NCBI GenBank assembly: GCA_031289165.1
Contig: JAITPZ010000102.1
Location: 1 to 5,122, forward strand
DNA: 5,122 bases
Source of the DNA: Synergistaceae bacterium
GTDB taxonomy: Bacteria; Synergistota; Synergistia; Synergistales; Aminobacteriaceae
Direction of reading: 5' to 3'
Below are positions 1 through 5,122 of this stretch, piece after piece. The position numbers and the translations under genes were made by a program. The stretch's first letter is position 1. Every line of letters begins with the position of its first letter. Under the pieces are notes generated by a model that was not told the DNA's origin, did no database searches, and saw only the letters and a program-made list of their open reading frames with translations.

Positions 1-1119
1 AAACATCATGTTGGCGCCGACGATCGGGCCGTAATAGGAGATCGGCTGCGACAGATAGTAGACGATGGAGTCGATGATTTTGCCGTCCGTCATGACGACG
101 GAAATGGCGCGCGAGATGCCGATGACGAAAGCGCCGGCGACCATTGTCGCGCTTCCCCTGATGAACTCTCTGCACGTCCCGTTGACGCCCAGTCCTCCAA
201 AGAGCCCTGCCAGAATGGCCATCGCGAGGAAGGTGGCGGAATAATGGGAAATGCCCCAGTTCCACAGAATGGATCCCACGATGATGGCCCCGAAACCGAG
301 AAGGGTGATGACGATACAGGACATATGCCTCCACGTAAACGGCTCGAAATCGGTGAAACTCTCCCCCCCGTAGACCTCCGAAAGCTCCATGCCTTCATCG
401 TAGAGCAGGCTTGCGTTGGGGTTCTTTTTGATGCGTTTGGCGTAGAGCGAGACCCACCAGTACGAGATCGCCAGATTGACGATATGGAAGAGGAGGCGAA
501 CGTAAAGGCCGGAAAATTTTTCAAGCTCCGCGATATCCTGCGCGATGCCGACGGTAAATACGTTGGCCCAGCCGACGTTGAAGCCCGCGTAGGAACCCAG
601 GTAAACCATGCCGAACCCCACGACGTTGTCGAAGCCCATCGCTTTGGAGAGCAGGAACCCCAGCGGCAGAAGGGCCAGCGACGTGTTGGCGAACGCCCCT
701 ACCGCGCCCCCAATGGACATGAAGAGCATCACGGCGAAGATGGCCGCGTACTCCCTCCCCGCGACTTTTTTCAGAAGCCTCTGAAAGGATACCCGAACCG
801 TCCCCGTTTTTTCGATGATATAAACCGCCGCTCCGCAGAAAAAGACCATAAAGATCATTCCGCCCGACTGGCTGAAACCCGTGTCGAGAGCGGTGAAGAT
901 CTTCCAGGGCGCCTGAGGCGCGGGCTCGACTTCGTGGTAGGTTCCGGGAACGACCGTGTTCTGCTTCGTGCCGGCAACCACCCTCACCGTGCGCTCGAAC
1001 TGTCCCGCCGGGACAACCCAAGTCAGGGCCAGAATCACCAGCACCGTCAAAAACAGGAAAGAAAAAACGTGCGGAAACGTCCTTACGCGCTTAGGCGCAG
1101 CCGCCTTCTCGTCCACCAT
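1..1119 (-). CDS. YfcC-family (DcuC/IT superfamily) membrane carrier, C-terminus off left edge
   Basis: This is a polytopic inner-membrane transporter of the YfcC group (COG1288, Pfam DcuC fold), a family assigned to uptake or exchange of amino acids, small peptides or carboxylates. The frame is open from ATG at 1119 to base 1 with no stop, giving 373 residues; full family members are about 460-510, so the last quarter is missing. Family hallmarks are visible: a basic N-terminus then FPHVFSFLFLTVLVILALTW (residues 15-34), VPAGQFER at 36-43, a Gly/Ala-rich helix with GGAVGAFANTSLALLPLG (137-154), GSYAGFNVGWAN (175-186), and the typical GAFVIGISRAISVVMTDGKI (329-348) followed by IDSIVYYLS. About eight hydrophobic segments can be seen. 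The start is set by GGGAGGAG (1129-1136), 9 bases upstream. It lies 101 bases behind the amidohydrolase on the same strand, which suggests that its cargo is the hydrolase substrate. The family call is firm; the substrate is unknown. Confidence 0.88.
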   Translation of the reverse strand, partial: MVDEKAAAPKRVRTFPHVFSFLFLTVLVILALTWVVPAGQFERTVRVVAGTKQNTVVPGTYHEVEPAPQAPWKIFTALDTGFSQSGGMIFMVFFCGAAVYIIEKTGTVRVSFQRLLKKVAGREYAAIFAVMLFMSIGGAVGAFANTSLALLPLGFLLSKAMGFDNVVGFGMVYLGSYAGFNVGWANVFTVGIAQDIAELEKFSGLYVRLLFHIVNLAISYWWVSLYAKRIKKNPNASLLYDEGMELSEVYGGESFTDFEPFTWRHMSCIVITLLGFGAIIVGSILWNWGISHYSATFLAMAILAGLFGGLGVNGTCREFIRGSATMVAGAFVIGISRAISVVMTDGKIIDSIVYYLSQPISYYGPIVGANMMF

Positions 1120-1128
1120 TTCAAACCA

Positions 1129-1136
1129 CTCCTCCC
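1129..1136 (-). promoter_or_regulatory. Ribosome binding site of the YfcC-family gene
   Basis: GGGAGGAG on the minus strand lies 9 bases before the ATG at 1119 and fixes that start. Having its own strong site means the carrier can be translated independently of the amidohydrolase upstream. Confidence 0.75.
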
Positions 1137-1166
1137 GATAATTTCGATTGTGAAAATTTTATTTTG

Positions 1167-1192
1167 ATGTCCACAACTTGGATTGCGGACAT
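1167..1192 (-). promoter_or_regulatory. Intercistronic stem-loop between amidohydrolase and carrier
   Basis: Read on the minus strand, ATGTCCGCAA (1192-1183) and TTGTGGACAT (1176-1167) form a 10-bp stem around the 6-base loop TCCAAG. The only non-Watson-Crick pair is a G-U, which pairs in the minus-strand RNA but would be an A-C mismatch in plus-strand RNA, so it fits a structure in the operon mRNA. The bases after it on the minus strand (CAAAATAAAATTTT) are not a U tract, so it is not a canonical terminator. It may act in mRNA processing or stability, as a partial attenuator, or as a DNA operator. Its role is inferred. Confidence 0.55.
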
Positions 1193-1220
1193 TGATTTTA
1201 TATAACATCCAACCCCGGCG

Positions 1221-2354
1221 CTACCCGAGCAGGCTTTTGACCATCAGGGCCAGAACCTTTGCCGCGGAGATCACCGCCTCGGTATTGAACGTCATGCCCC
1301 TCACGTGAAGGCCGGGAGTCAGGTCGGCTCCTATGCCGATGACGGTGGTTTTCAATCCCGGAATGCCCTGGGCGTAATAGTGGAAATCCTCCCCCCCGGA
1401 GGTGGTCGCGCAGGGGGCGAGCGCCTCTTCTCCCAGCGCTTCGACGATGGCCCGTTGAGCGATCTCGACCATTTCCTCGCTGTCCTGAGCGGCCGGGCAG
1501 CCGGTCTTCCAGCGACATACGGCGCTCGCGCCGCACATCGCGGCTCCGGCCTTTATCGCGGCCTCCACGCGAGTTTTGAGGTCGTCCATGATCGCGTTGG
1601 TCTGCGCCCGCATGTCCACCCCGATCTCGGCTTTTTCCGGGATCACGTTCAGAGAATTCCCTCCGCAGCGAATCATGGTCACCTTGGCGGAGTGAGGGAC
1701 AAGCGGATCCACGTGAACGCTGTTGATCGCGAAGACGGCGGCGGCGGCGGCCTCGGCCGCATTGGCCCCGAGATGCGGACGCGCCCCGTGCGCGCCCGTG
1801 CCGGTTATATCTCCGAACATGAAACCGGACGCGGCATGGCGCAGAGAGGGAAGGATCTTCCCCATCGGAAGCTCCTGCTTCGGGCGCAGGTGGGTTCCAA
1901 CGAGATACTCGAGTCCGTTCAGTTCGCCGCTTTTCAAAAGGGCCAGCGCCCCGCTCGCGACCTCTTCAGCGGGCTGAAAGATCACCAGGAGCCGCCCCTT
2001 CTTCACCCCGCCACAGGCCGCGATAGCCTGCGCGGCCGAGAGGACCTCGGTGCAGTTGGCGTCGTGTCCGCAGGCGTGGGAGGCCACGATCTCCCCATCC
2101 ACCTCGTAGAGAAGCGCGTCCATGTCGGCGCGGATTCCCACGCAGGGGCCGGGCTGTCCGCTGTCCAAAATTCCGATCACACCCGTCGTACCTCCAACTC
2201 CCGACCTGACGTCGTACCCGCATTCCTCCAGACGTCGAGCGAGACAGGCGGAGGTTTTGAACTCCTTCTCGCTGGCCTCGGGCATGTCATGAAGATCGGC
2301 AAGAGTTTGCAAAACAGACGCCCTGTTTTCATCGAGATATGTCAGCAGATCCAT
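1221..2354 (-). CDS. M20D-family amidohydrolase (aminoacylase/carboxypeptidase type)
   Basis: This is a probably cytoplasmic metal-dependent amidohydrolase of peptidase family M20D (HipO, AbgB and IAA-amino-acid hydrolase relatives), which cleaves N-acyl or aminobenzoyl amino acids. The 377 residues match the usual 370-400. In order: LHDMPEASEKEF (21-32), RADMDAL (75-81), HACGHD (93-98) with putative metal ligands Cys95 and His97, QPAEE (127-131) with the catalytic Glu/ligand pair, GTHL with ligand His155, the inserted dimerisation domain (about 178-290) with GTGAHGARPH (185-194) and GGNSLNVIPE (231-240), GGEDFHYYA (320-328), and C-terminal ligand His350 in PGLH. The M20D residue assignments are from memory of the family. 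The usual CGHDxH is CGHDAN here. ATG at 2354 was chosen because AAAGGAGGA lies 6 bases upstream; the 29-residue longer reading from 2441 would start upstream of the predicted transcription start and has no family similarity. The adjacent GTG (2357) is a possible alternative. It is the first gene of the probable operon with the carrier. The exact substrate cannot be told. Confidence 0.93.
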   Translation of the reverse strand: MDLLTYLDENRASVLQTLADLHDMPEASEKEFKTSACLARRLEECGYDVRSGVGGTTGVIGILDSGQPGPCVGIRADMDALLYEVDGEIVASHACGHDANCTEVLSAAQAIAACGGVKKGRLLVIFQPAEEVASGALALLKSGELNGLEYLVGTHLRPKQELPMGKILPSLRHAASGFMFGDITGTGAHGARPHLGANAAEAAAAAVFAINSVHVDPLVPHSAKVTMIRCGGNSLNVIPEKAEIGVDMRAQTNAIMDDLKTRVEAAIKAGAAMCGASAVCRWKTGCPAAQDSEEMVEIAQRAIVEALGEEALAPCATTSGGEDFHYYAQGIPGLKTTVIGIGADLTPGLHVRGMTFNTEAVISAAKVLALMVKSLLG

Positions 2355-2360
2355 CACTCG

Positions 2361-2369
2361 TCCTCCTTT
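2361..2369 (-). promoter_or_regulatory. Ribosome binding site of the amidohydrolase
   Basis: AAAGGAGGA on the minus strand, 6 bases before the ATG at 2354, is close to a perfect anti-16S sequence. It decides the start against longer in-frame readings that begin further upstream. Confidence 0.85.
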
Positions 2370-2383
2370 AGTATCACCACACC

Positions 2384-2398
2384 CCCGGCAGGGCCGGG
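2384..2398 (-). promoter_or_regulatory. GC hairpin in the amidohydrolase 5' leader
   Basis: On the minus strand CCCGGC (2398-2393) and GCCGGG (2389-2384) pair as a 6-bp all-GC stem with a 3-base loop. It sits between the predicted transcription start (about 2407) and the ribosome binding site (2361-2369), roughly 14 bases before the latter. No U tract follows, so it is not a terminator. It could stabilise the 5' end or affect ribosome loading; function is inferred. Confidence 0.45.
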
Positions 2399-2413
2399 TT
2401 CCAATATCGTTAC

Positions 2414-2441
2414 ATTTTACTGACATGAGTATATATGTCAA
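2414..2441 (-). promoter_or_regulatory. Sigma70-type promoter for the amidohydrolase-carrier operon
   Basis: Minus strand: -35 TTGACA (2441-2436, exact consensus), 16-base spacer (2435-2420), -10 TAAAAT (2419-2414, five of six consensus bases). Transcription would begin near 2406-2408, leaving a leader of about 52 bases before the ATG at 2354. The promoter is overlapped by a dyad, which suggests repression. Confidence 0.65.
2421..2440. promoter_or_regulatory. Candidate repressor operator (dyad over the -35/spacer)
   Basis: The 20-bp element has perfect 6-bp arms TGACAT (2421-2426) and ATGTCA (2435-2440) separated by 8 AT-rich bases (GAGTATAT). It covers five bases of the -35 box and nearly the whole spacer of the leftward promoter, the classical place for a dimeric repressor. 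The regulator is not in the window and its family cannot be assigned. Part of the symmetry comes from the -35 hexamer itself, so chance cannot be excluded. Confidence 0.5.
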
Positions 2442-2610
2442 GTATTTGGAAAAAAGAACGCTTAAAATGAGTTACAATATAATAAATTAAGCCAAAATAT
2501 CATAAAATGGATGCAATTTACTGAATTTAACGAGTTGATAATATGCTTTAAAACTATTCTCAGCGTTCCATTCCATTTTCGCCTCGAAACGGGATGAGGG
2601 GCGGGGGCGG
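2442..2610. other. AT-rich divergent intergenic block ending in a G-rich tract; no gene seen
   Basis: The gene-free stretch between the two divergent starts is 334 bases. By hand count, 2441-2580 is about 27% G+C, far below the flanking genes. It contains an isolated TATAAT (2478-2483) without a matching -35. A reading frame of 60 codons on the minus strand (2462-2644) has no Shine-Dalgarno site and no recognisable content. The block ends in a G-rich tract at 2591-2610 with runs of 3, 4, 5 and 2 G. I see no tRNA or known riboswitch. It could hold regulator sites or a small RNA, but nothing specific supports this. Confidence 0.5.
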
Positions 2611-2638
2611 TTGTTTTTTCCTGATACCATGATAAAAT
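2611..2638 (+). promoter_or_regulatory. Possible promoter for the MATE gene
   Basis: TTGTTT (2611-2616; three of six consensus bases) is followed after 16 bases by TAAAAT (2633-2638; five of six). TG at 2630-2631 gives an extended -10 (TGnTAAAAT), which often compensates for a weak -35. Transcription would start near 2645, about 45-70 bases before the candidate start codons. Confidence 0.4.
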
Positions 2639-2688
2639 CCCCATAAGTAAAATTTCACGCCGGATATCGTCATTAAAGCCATGAGAGG

Positions 2689-4107
2689 ATGAGGCGCGTG
2701 TCTTTACATCAGGCCATGAGGCCTCATCAGACCGATTTTTCGACGGGAAGCGTTTCGCGGAACATTTTGGACGTGGCGCTTCCCATGATCGTCGCGCAAC
2801 TTTTGAACCTGCTTTACCATATCGTGGACAGGATCTATATCGGACGCATTCCGGGAAGCGGCATGCTGGCCCTGACGGGCGTGGGGCTTTGTTTTCCGGC
2901 CATCTCGTTTATTGCCGCCTTTCCACAGCTTTTCGGCGTCGGCGGCTCGCCCCTCTGCGCCATGCAGCGGGGGAAGGGGGACGACAGGGAAGCGGAGAGA
3001 ATCATGGGCACGGCCTTCAGCATGTTGCTTATCACGGGTGCCCTTCTCACCGCGCTGGGGCTGGTGTTTCACAGGCCGATCCTTTACATGCTGGGCGCGA
3101 GCGACGACACTTTTCCGTTCGCCAACGACTATCTCGCAATTTATCTCTGCGGAAACGTATTCGTCACGATCGCGCTCGGAATGAACCCCTTCATCAACTG
3201 TCAGGGATTTGGACGGACGGGCATGATGACAGTGCTGTTCGGCGCGGTGAGCAACATCGTTCTCGATCCCGTATTCATCTTCACCTTTCATATGGGCATT
3301 CGCGGGGCGGCCCTCGCGACGGTCCTTTCTCAGTTCCTCTCGGCCCTCTGGGTTCTGAAGTTCCTCACCGGCGGCCAGGCCGTTCTGAAACTTCGATTCG
3401 CCAGCATGTCCATCCAATGGAAGCGCCTGAAAAAGATCCTGGCGCTGGGGTCGTCCACCTTCCTCATGGGCATGACCACCACCCTGGTTCAGGGGGTTTG
3501 CAACGTGACCGCTCAGATTTACGGAGGCGACCTGTATGTGGGGGTCATGACCGTTCTCAACTCGGTGCGGGAGATATTTACGCTGCCCGTCAGCGGGCTG
3601 ACGAACGGCGCCATCCCCGTCATCAGCTTCAACTACGGAGCGGGCGCGTTCCACAGGATCAGGAGCGCGATCCGTTTCCTCTCGATCACGGGAATCGGAT
3701 ATACCGCGCTGGCGTGGCTGGCCCTTTTCTTTTTCCCCGGCCTCTTTATCCGCATCTTCACGAACGACGCCGCGCTCCTCAGCGCAGGCATCCCCGCACT
3801 GCGCATCTACTTTTTCGGGTTCATCATGATGTCCCTGCACTTCGTGGGCCAGCAAATCTTCGTCGCGCTGGGCAGGGCGTGGCACGCGATGTTCTTTTCC
3901 CTGCTCCGCAAGGCCATCATCGTCGCCCCCCTGACCGTCCTCCTGCCGAAGCTGTGGGGGCTGGGCGTGGATGGCGTGTTCTGGGCCGAACCGGTCTCGA
4001 ACGTCGTAAGCGGCATTTTCTGCTTCGCCACCATGCTGCACGCGGTGGCGATACAGCTGAAAGACCCGGGCCAGCCCGCTCCTTCCACTCCGAACACGCC
4101 TGATTGA
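2689..4107 (+). CDS. MATE family efflux transporter (MepA-like)
   Basis: This is an inner-membrane multidrug/cation antiporter of the MATE family, which exports drugs or metabolites in exchange for Na+ or H+. The 472 residues give the expected 12 membrane helices in two halves of six. Family marks include TDFSTGSVSRNIL (15-27), LPMIVAQLLNLLYHIVDRIY (31-50) with the conserved Pro and Asp, ALTGVGLCFP (61-70), NPFINCQGFGR (166-176), LDPVF and GIRGAALAT (203-211) in the first half; DLYVGVMTVLNSVREIFTLP (281-300), GLTNGAIPVISFNYGAG (303-319), VGQQIFVALGRA (386-397) and GVDGVFWAEPVSN (426-438) in the second. A Pro-rich tail ends the protein. The start is uncertain: ATG 2689 has AGAGG directly against it (no spacing), GTG 2698 has the same AGAGG at 9 bases, and ATG 2716 gives a family-like short N-terminus but a poor site. 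Numbering uses 2689. It is transcribed divergently from the hydrolase operon and converges on the binding-protein gene, so it is probably monocistronic. Its substrate is unknown. Confidence 0.93.
   Translation: MRRVSLHQAMRPHQTDFSTGSVSRNILDVALPMIVAQLLNLLYHIVDRIYIGRIPGSGMLALTGVGLCFPAISFIAAFPQLFGVGGSPLCAMQRGKGDDREAERIMGTAFSMLLITGALLTALGLVFHRPILYMLGASDDTFPFANDYLAIYLCGNVFVTIALGMNPFINCQGFGRTGMMTVLFGAVSNIVLDPVFIFTFHMGIRGAALATVLSQFLSALWVLKFLTGGQAVLKLRFASMSIQWKRLKKILALGSSTFLMGMTTTLVQGVCNVTAQIYGGDLYVGVMTVLNSVREIFTLPVSGLTNGAIPVISFNYGAGAFHRIRSAIRFLSITGIGYTALAWLALFFFPGLFIRIFTNDAALLSAGIPALRIYFFGFIMMSLHFVGQQIFVALGRAWHAMFFSLLRKAIIVAPLTVLLPKLWGLGVDGVFWAEPVSNVVSGIFCFATMLHAVAIQLKDPGQPAPSTPNTPD
2716..2727. repeat. 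12-bp perfect palindrome at an alternative MATE start
   Basis: ATGAGGCCTCAT is its own reverse complement and begins on the in-frame ATG at 2716. The related string GCCATGAG also occurs at 2679-2686. With no loop it is a DNA palindrome rather than a stable hairpin; it may be an operator or simply codon coincidence. Confidence 0.4.
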
Positions 4108-4246
4108 CGGCCTCATTTTTGCCGGATTCGAGAATGGTAAATACCCGCTGAAAAGATGAAGAAGCGCAATCCCATATTGTGCGGATCCGCCTCAGAGCTC
4201 ATGACTTAATGGGATAAAATCCATTATGGGATTCACTCGTTTCGAT
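4108..4246. other. Convergent intergenic region with inverted repeats, no clear terminator
   Basis: This gap separates the ends of the MATE gene (+) and the binding-protein gene (-). It holds a 9-bp perfect inverted repeat, AATCCCATA (4168-4176) with TATGGGATT (4225-4233), enclosing 48 bases; a small hairpin TAATGG/CCATTA (4207-4212 and 4221-4226); and the 10-bp palindrome GCGGATCCGC (4181-4190). A weak CGGC/GCCG pair (4108-4111, 4121-4124) follows the MATE stop. None is followed by a U tract on either strand, so termination may be Rho-dependent or rely on these structures. Confidence 0.45.
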
Positions 4247-5122
4247 CTATTTTTTGATAAATCGACTCACGTTTTTGCCCGTTATCAGGGTCATGGGGAT
4301 CATATAGCGGCTGTTGACGAATTCGCCCTTCATGACTTTGAGGAGGATGTCTATGCTCACCCTGGCCTCCGTGTCGAAATCGGTAAAGACGGTGGCGTGA
4401 ATCGTGCCCTTTTGAATGGCGGCCAGCACGTCTTCCTGAGCGTCGAGACCGTAGATTTTTATTTTGCCGGCCTGACCTGCCGCGGTTACAGCCTGAAGAG
4501 CTCCCATCGCCATGGCGTCGTTGTTGCAGACAATGGCATCGATCTTCTCGCCGGATGCGAGCCATGGAGTCACCAGTTCCAAGGCTCCTTCCGTGCTCCA
4601 TTTCCCCTCGCCTTCGAGCACGACCCTGTATTTCTTTTCATATCCCCTCAGCGCGATGGTATAGCCGGACGAGATGTTGATCTGCGCGGAATGTCCCAGC
4701 ATACCGTAGACCACGGCGACGTTTCCGCCTTTGGGAAAATCGGTCATGGCCTGCTTCATTTTCTTCACGCCTCCGTCGGTGAAGTCGGAGCCCACGAAAG
4801 AAACGCATTCGTTCTGGATGGAAACGGGTTCATGCAGAGTCACCATCGGAATGCCGGCGGCCCTGGCGGCCTTGATCCCATCCGTGATGCCCTCGTGGGA
4901 CGAGGGGTCGAGCAGTATGGCCTTCACTCCCAAGGCGACGGCCTCCTCGATCTGAGCGACCTGTTTGTCGGGGTCGTTGTCGGCCACATATTCGAGAACC
5001 TTCAGCTTCGCCCCGGCGGCGTACTTCTTCACGGCGTCGGACAGGTCTTTCATGAAGGGGGTGTTGAGGTGAGGCATAAAGAAGGCGATCGTATCGCCCC
5101 CGTCGGATTCCGCGGCTTCTGA
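4247..5122 (-). CDS. RbsB-like sugar ABC transporter substrate-binding protein, N-terminus off right edge
   Basis: This is a periplasmic or lipid-anchored binding protein of the type I (Peripla_BP_4, LacI-like) fold, which captures a sugar or similar solute for an ABC importer. The frame is open from 5122 to TAG at 4247-4249, giving 291 residues that cover nearly the whole mature domain. The Met at 5077 is inside the first beta strand (DTIAFFMPHLNTPFM, residues 10-24) and is not the start. Seen in order: that strand and loop, DNDPDKQVAQIEEAVALGVK (48-67), AILLDPSS (68-75), AAGIPMVTL (88-96), VGSDF (110-114), GNVAVVYG (133-140), DAIVCNNDAMAMGALQA (195-211), IYGLDAQ (223-229), and a C-terminal strand ending near VSRFIKK. 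The acidic/Ser start (SEAAESDGGD) looks like the linker after a signal peptide or lipobox outside the window. Pocket positions differ from ribose-binding protein, so the ligand is probably not ribose. The gene is the last of its operon here; permease and ATPase would lie to the right. Confidence 0.9.
   Translation of the reverse strand, partial: SEAAESDGGDTIAFFMPHLNTPFMKDLSDAVKKYAAGAKLKVLEYVADNDPDKQVAQIEEAVALGVKAILLDPSSHEGITDGIKAARAAGIPMVTLHEPVSIQNECVSFVGSDFTDGGVKKMKQAMTDFPKGGNVAVVYGMLGHSAQINISSGYTIALRGYEKKYRVVLEGEGKWSTEGALELVTPWLASGEKIDAIVCNNDAMAMGALQAVTAAGQAGKIKIYGLDAQEDVLAAIQKGTIHATVFTDFDTEARVSIDILLKVMKGEFVNSRYMIPMTLITGKNVSRFIKK

Noticed and set aside
244..1167. A 307-codon open frame on the plus strand opposite the YfcC-family gene
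   Set aside because: Antisense to a convincing membrane carrier frame; the translated product is polar, Arg/His-rich and without family features.
1195..1206. TATA-like sequences before the carrier as a separate promoter
   Set aside because: TAAAAT and TATAAA are present on the minus strand, but no acceptable -35 lies 16-18 bases upstream.
1305..2423. A 372-codon open frame on the plus strand opposite the amidohydrolase
   Set aside because: The opposite strand encodes an unmistakable M20D protein; this frame has no recognisable domain.
1167..2440. The dyad at 2421-2440 and the stem-loop at 1167-1192 as two copies of one operator
   Set aside because: They share GACAT-like ends, but the arms point in opposite directions (TGACAT...ATGTCA versus ATGTCC...GGACAT) and spacing differs, so they are not the same site.
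2456..2568. Long-range inverted repeat GAACGCT (2456-2462) / AGCGTTC (2562-2568)
   Set aside because: A 7-base match at this distance is expected by chance in a region of this size.
2580..2619. GC-rich tract followed by TTGTTTTTT as a rho-independent terminator
   Set aside because: The matching C-rich arm is only CGCCTC with a two-base bulge, and no plus-strand gene lies upstream to be terminated.
2462..2644. A 60-codon frame on the minus strand in the divergent region
   Set aside because: No ribosome binding site before its ATG, it lies across AT-rich DNA and the rightward promoter, and the product resembles no protein I know.
2704..4116. A 470-codon open frame on the minus strand opposite the MATE gene
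   Set aside because: Composition is low-complexity, rich in Arg, Gly, His and Glu with no hydrophobic core or motif. It is the antisense image of GC-rich codons in a clearly recognised MATE gene.
2631..4222. GATAAAATCC present twice (2631-2640 and 4213-4222)
   Set aside because: A repeated 10-mer is expected by chance in 5 kb and the flanks do not match.
4226..5122. A 298-codon open frame on the plus strand opposite the binding protein
   Set aside because: Shadow of the real minus-strand gene, with no Shine-Dalgarno site before its ATG and no recognisable content.

Overview
The window carries four protein genes: two complete and two cut by the window edges. It looks like a chromosomal piece of a bacterium with moderately high G+C, strong Shine-Dalgarno sites (AAAGGAGGA, GGGAGGAG) and sigma70-type promoters. 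A YfcC-type carrier beside an M20D amidohydrolase, plus a MepA-like MATE pump and an RbsB-like binding protein, would suit an amino-acid- or peptide-fermenting anaerobe, for example Synergistota or a Clostridia relative. This placement is an impression from gene content and style, not a measured result. No RNA gene, CRISPR array, insertion sequence or phage gene was seen.

Layout. 1-1119 (-): N-terminal 373 residues of a YfcC/DcuC-family membrane carrier whose C-terminus lies off the left edge. 1120-1220: 101-base gap holding a 10-bp stem-loop. 1221-2354 (-): complete M20D amidohydrolase of 377 residues. 2355-2688: divergent intergenic region of 334 bases. It holds the amidohydrolase leader with a GC hairpin, a near-consensus promoter overlapped by a 20-bp dyad (2414-2441), an AT-rich block, a G-rich tract and a weaker rightward promoter. 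2689-4107 (+): complete MATE efflux pump. 4108-4246: convergent gap with inverted repeats but no convincing terminator. 4247-5122 (-): sugar-type periplasmic binding protein whose signal peptide lies off the right edge.

How the parts fit. The amidohydrolase and the carrier are on one strand, in that order, and probably form an operon: the carrier imports an acylated amino acid or small peptide-like compound and the cytoplasmic hydrolase splits it. The promoter in front of the pair appears to be controlled by a repressor binding the dyad between its -35 and -10 boxes. The MATE pump is transcribed divergently from its own promoter, and the binding protein is the last gene of a transport operon entering from the right. 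I found nothing that amounts to a new multi-gene system. The points most worth checking are the promoter/operator, the intercistronic hairpin, the altered CGHD motif of the hydrolase and the non-ribose-like pocket of the binding protein.
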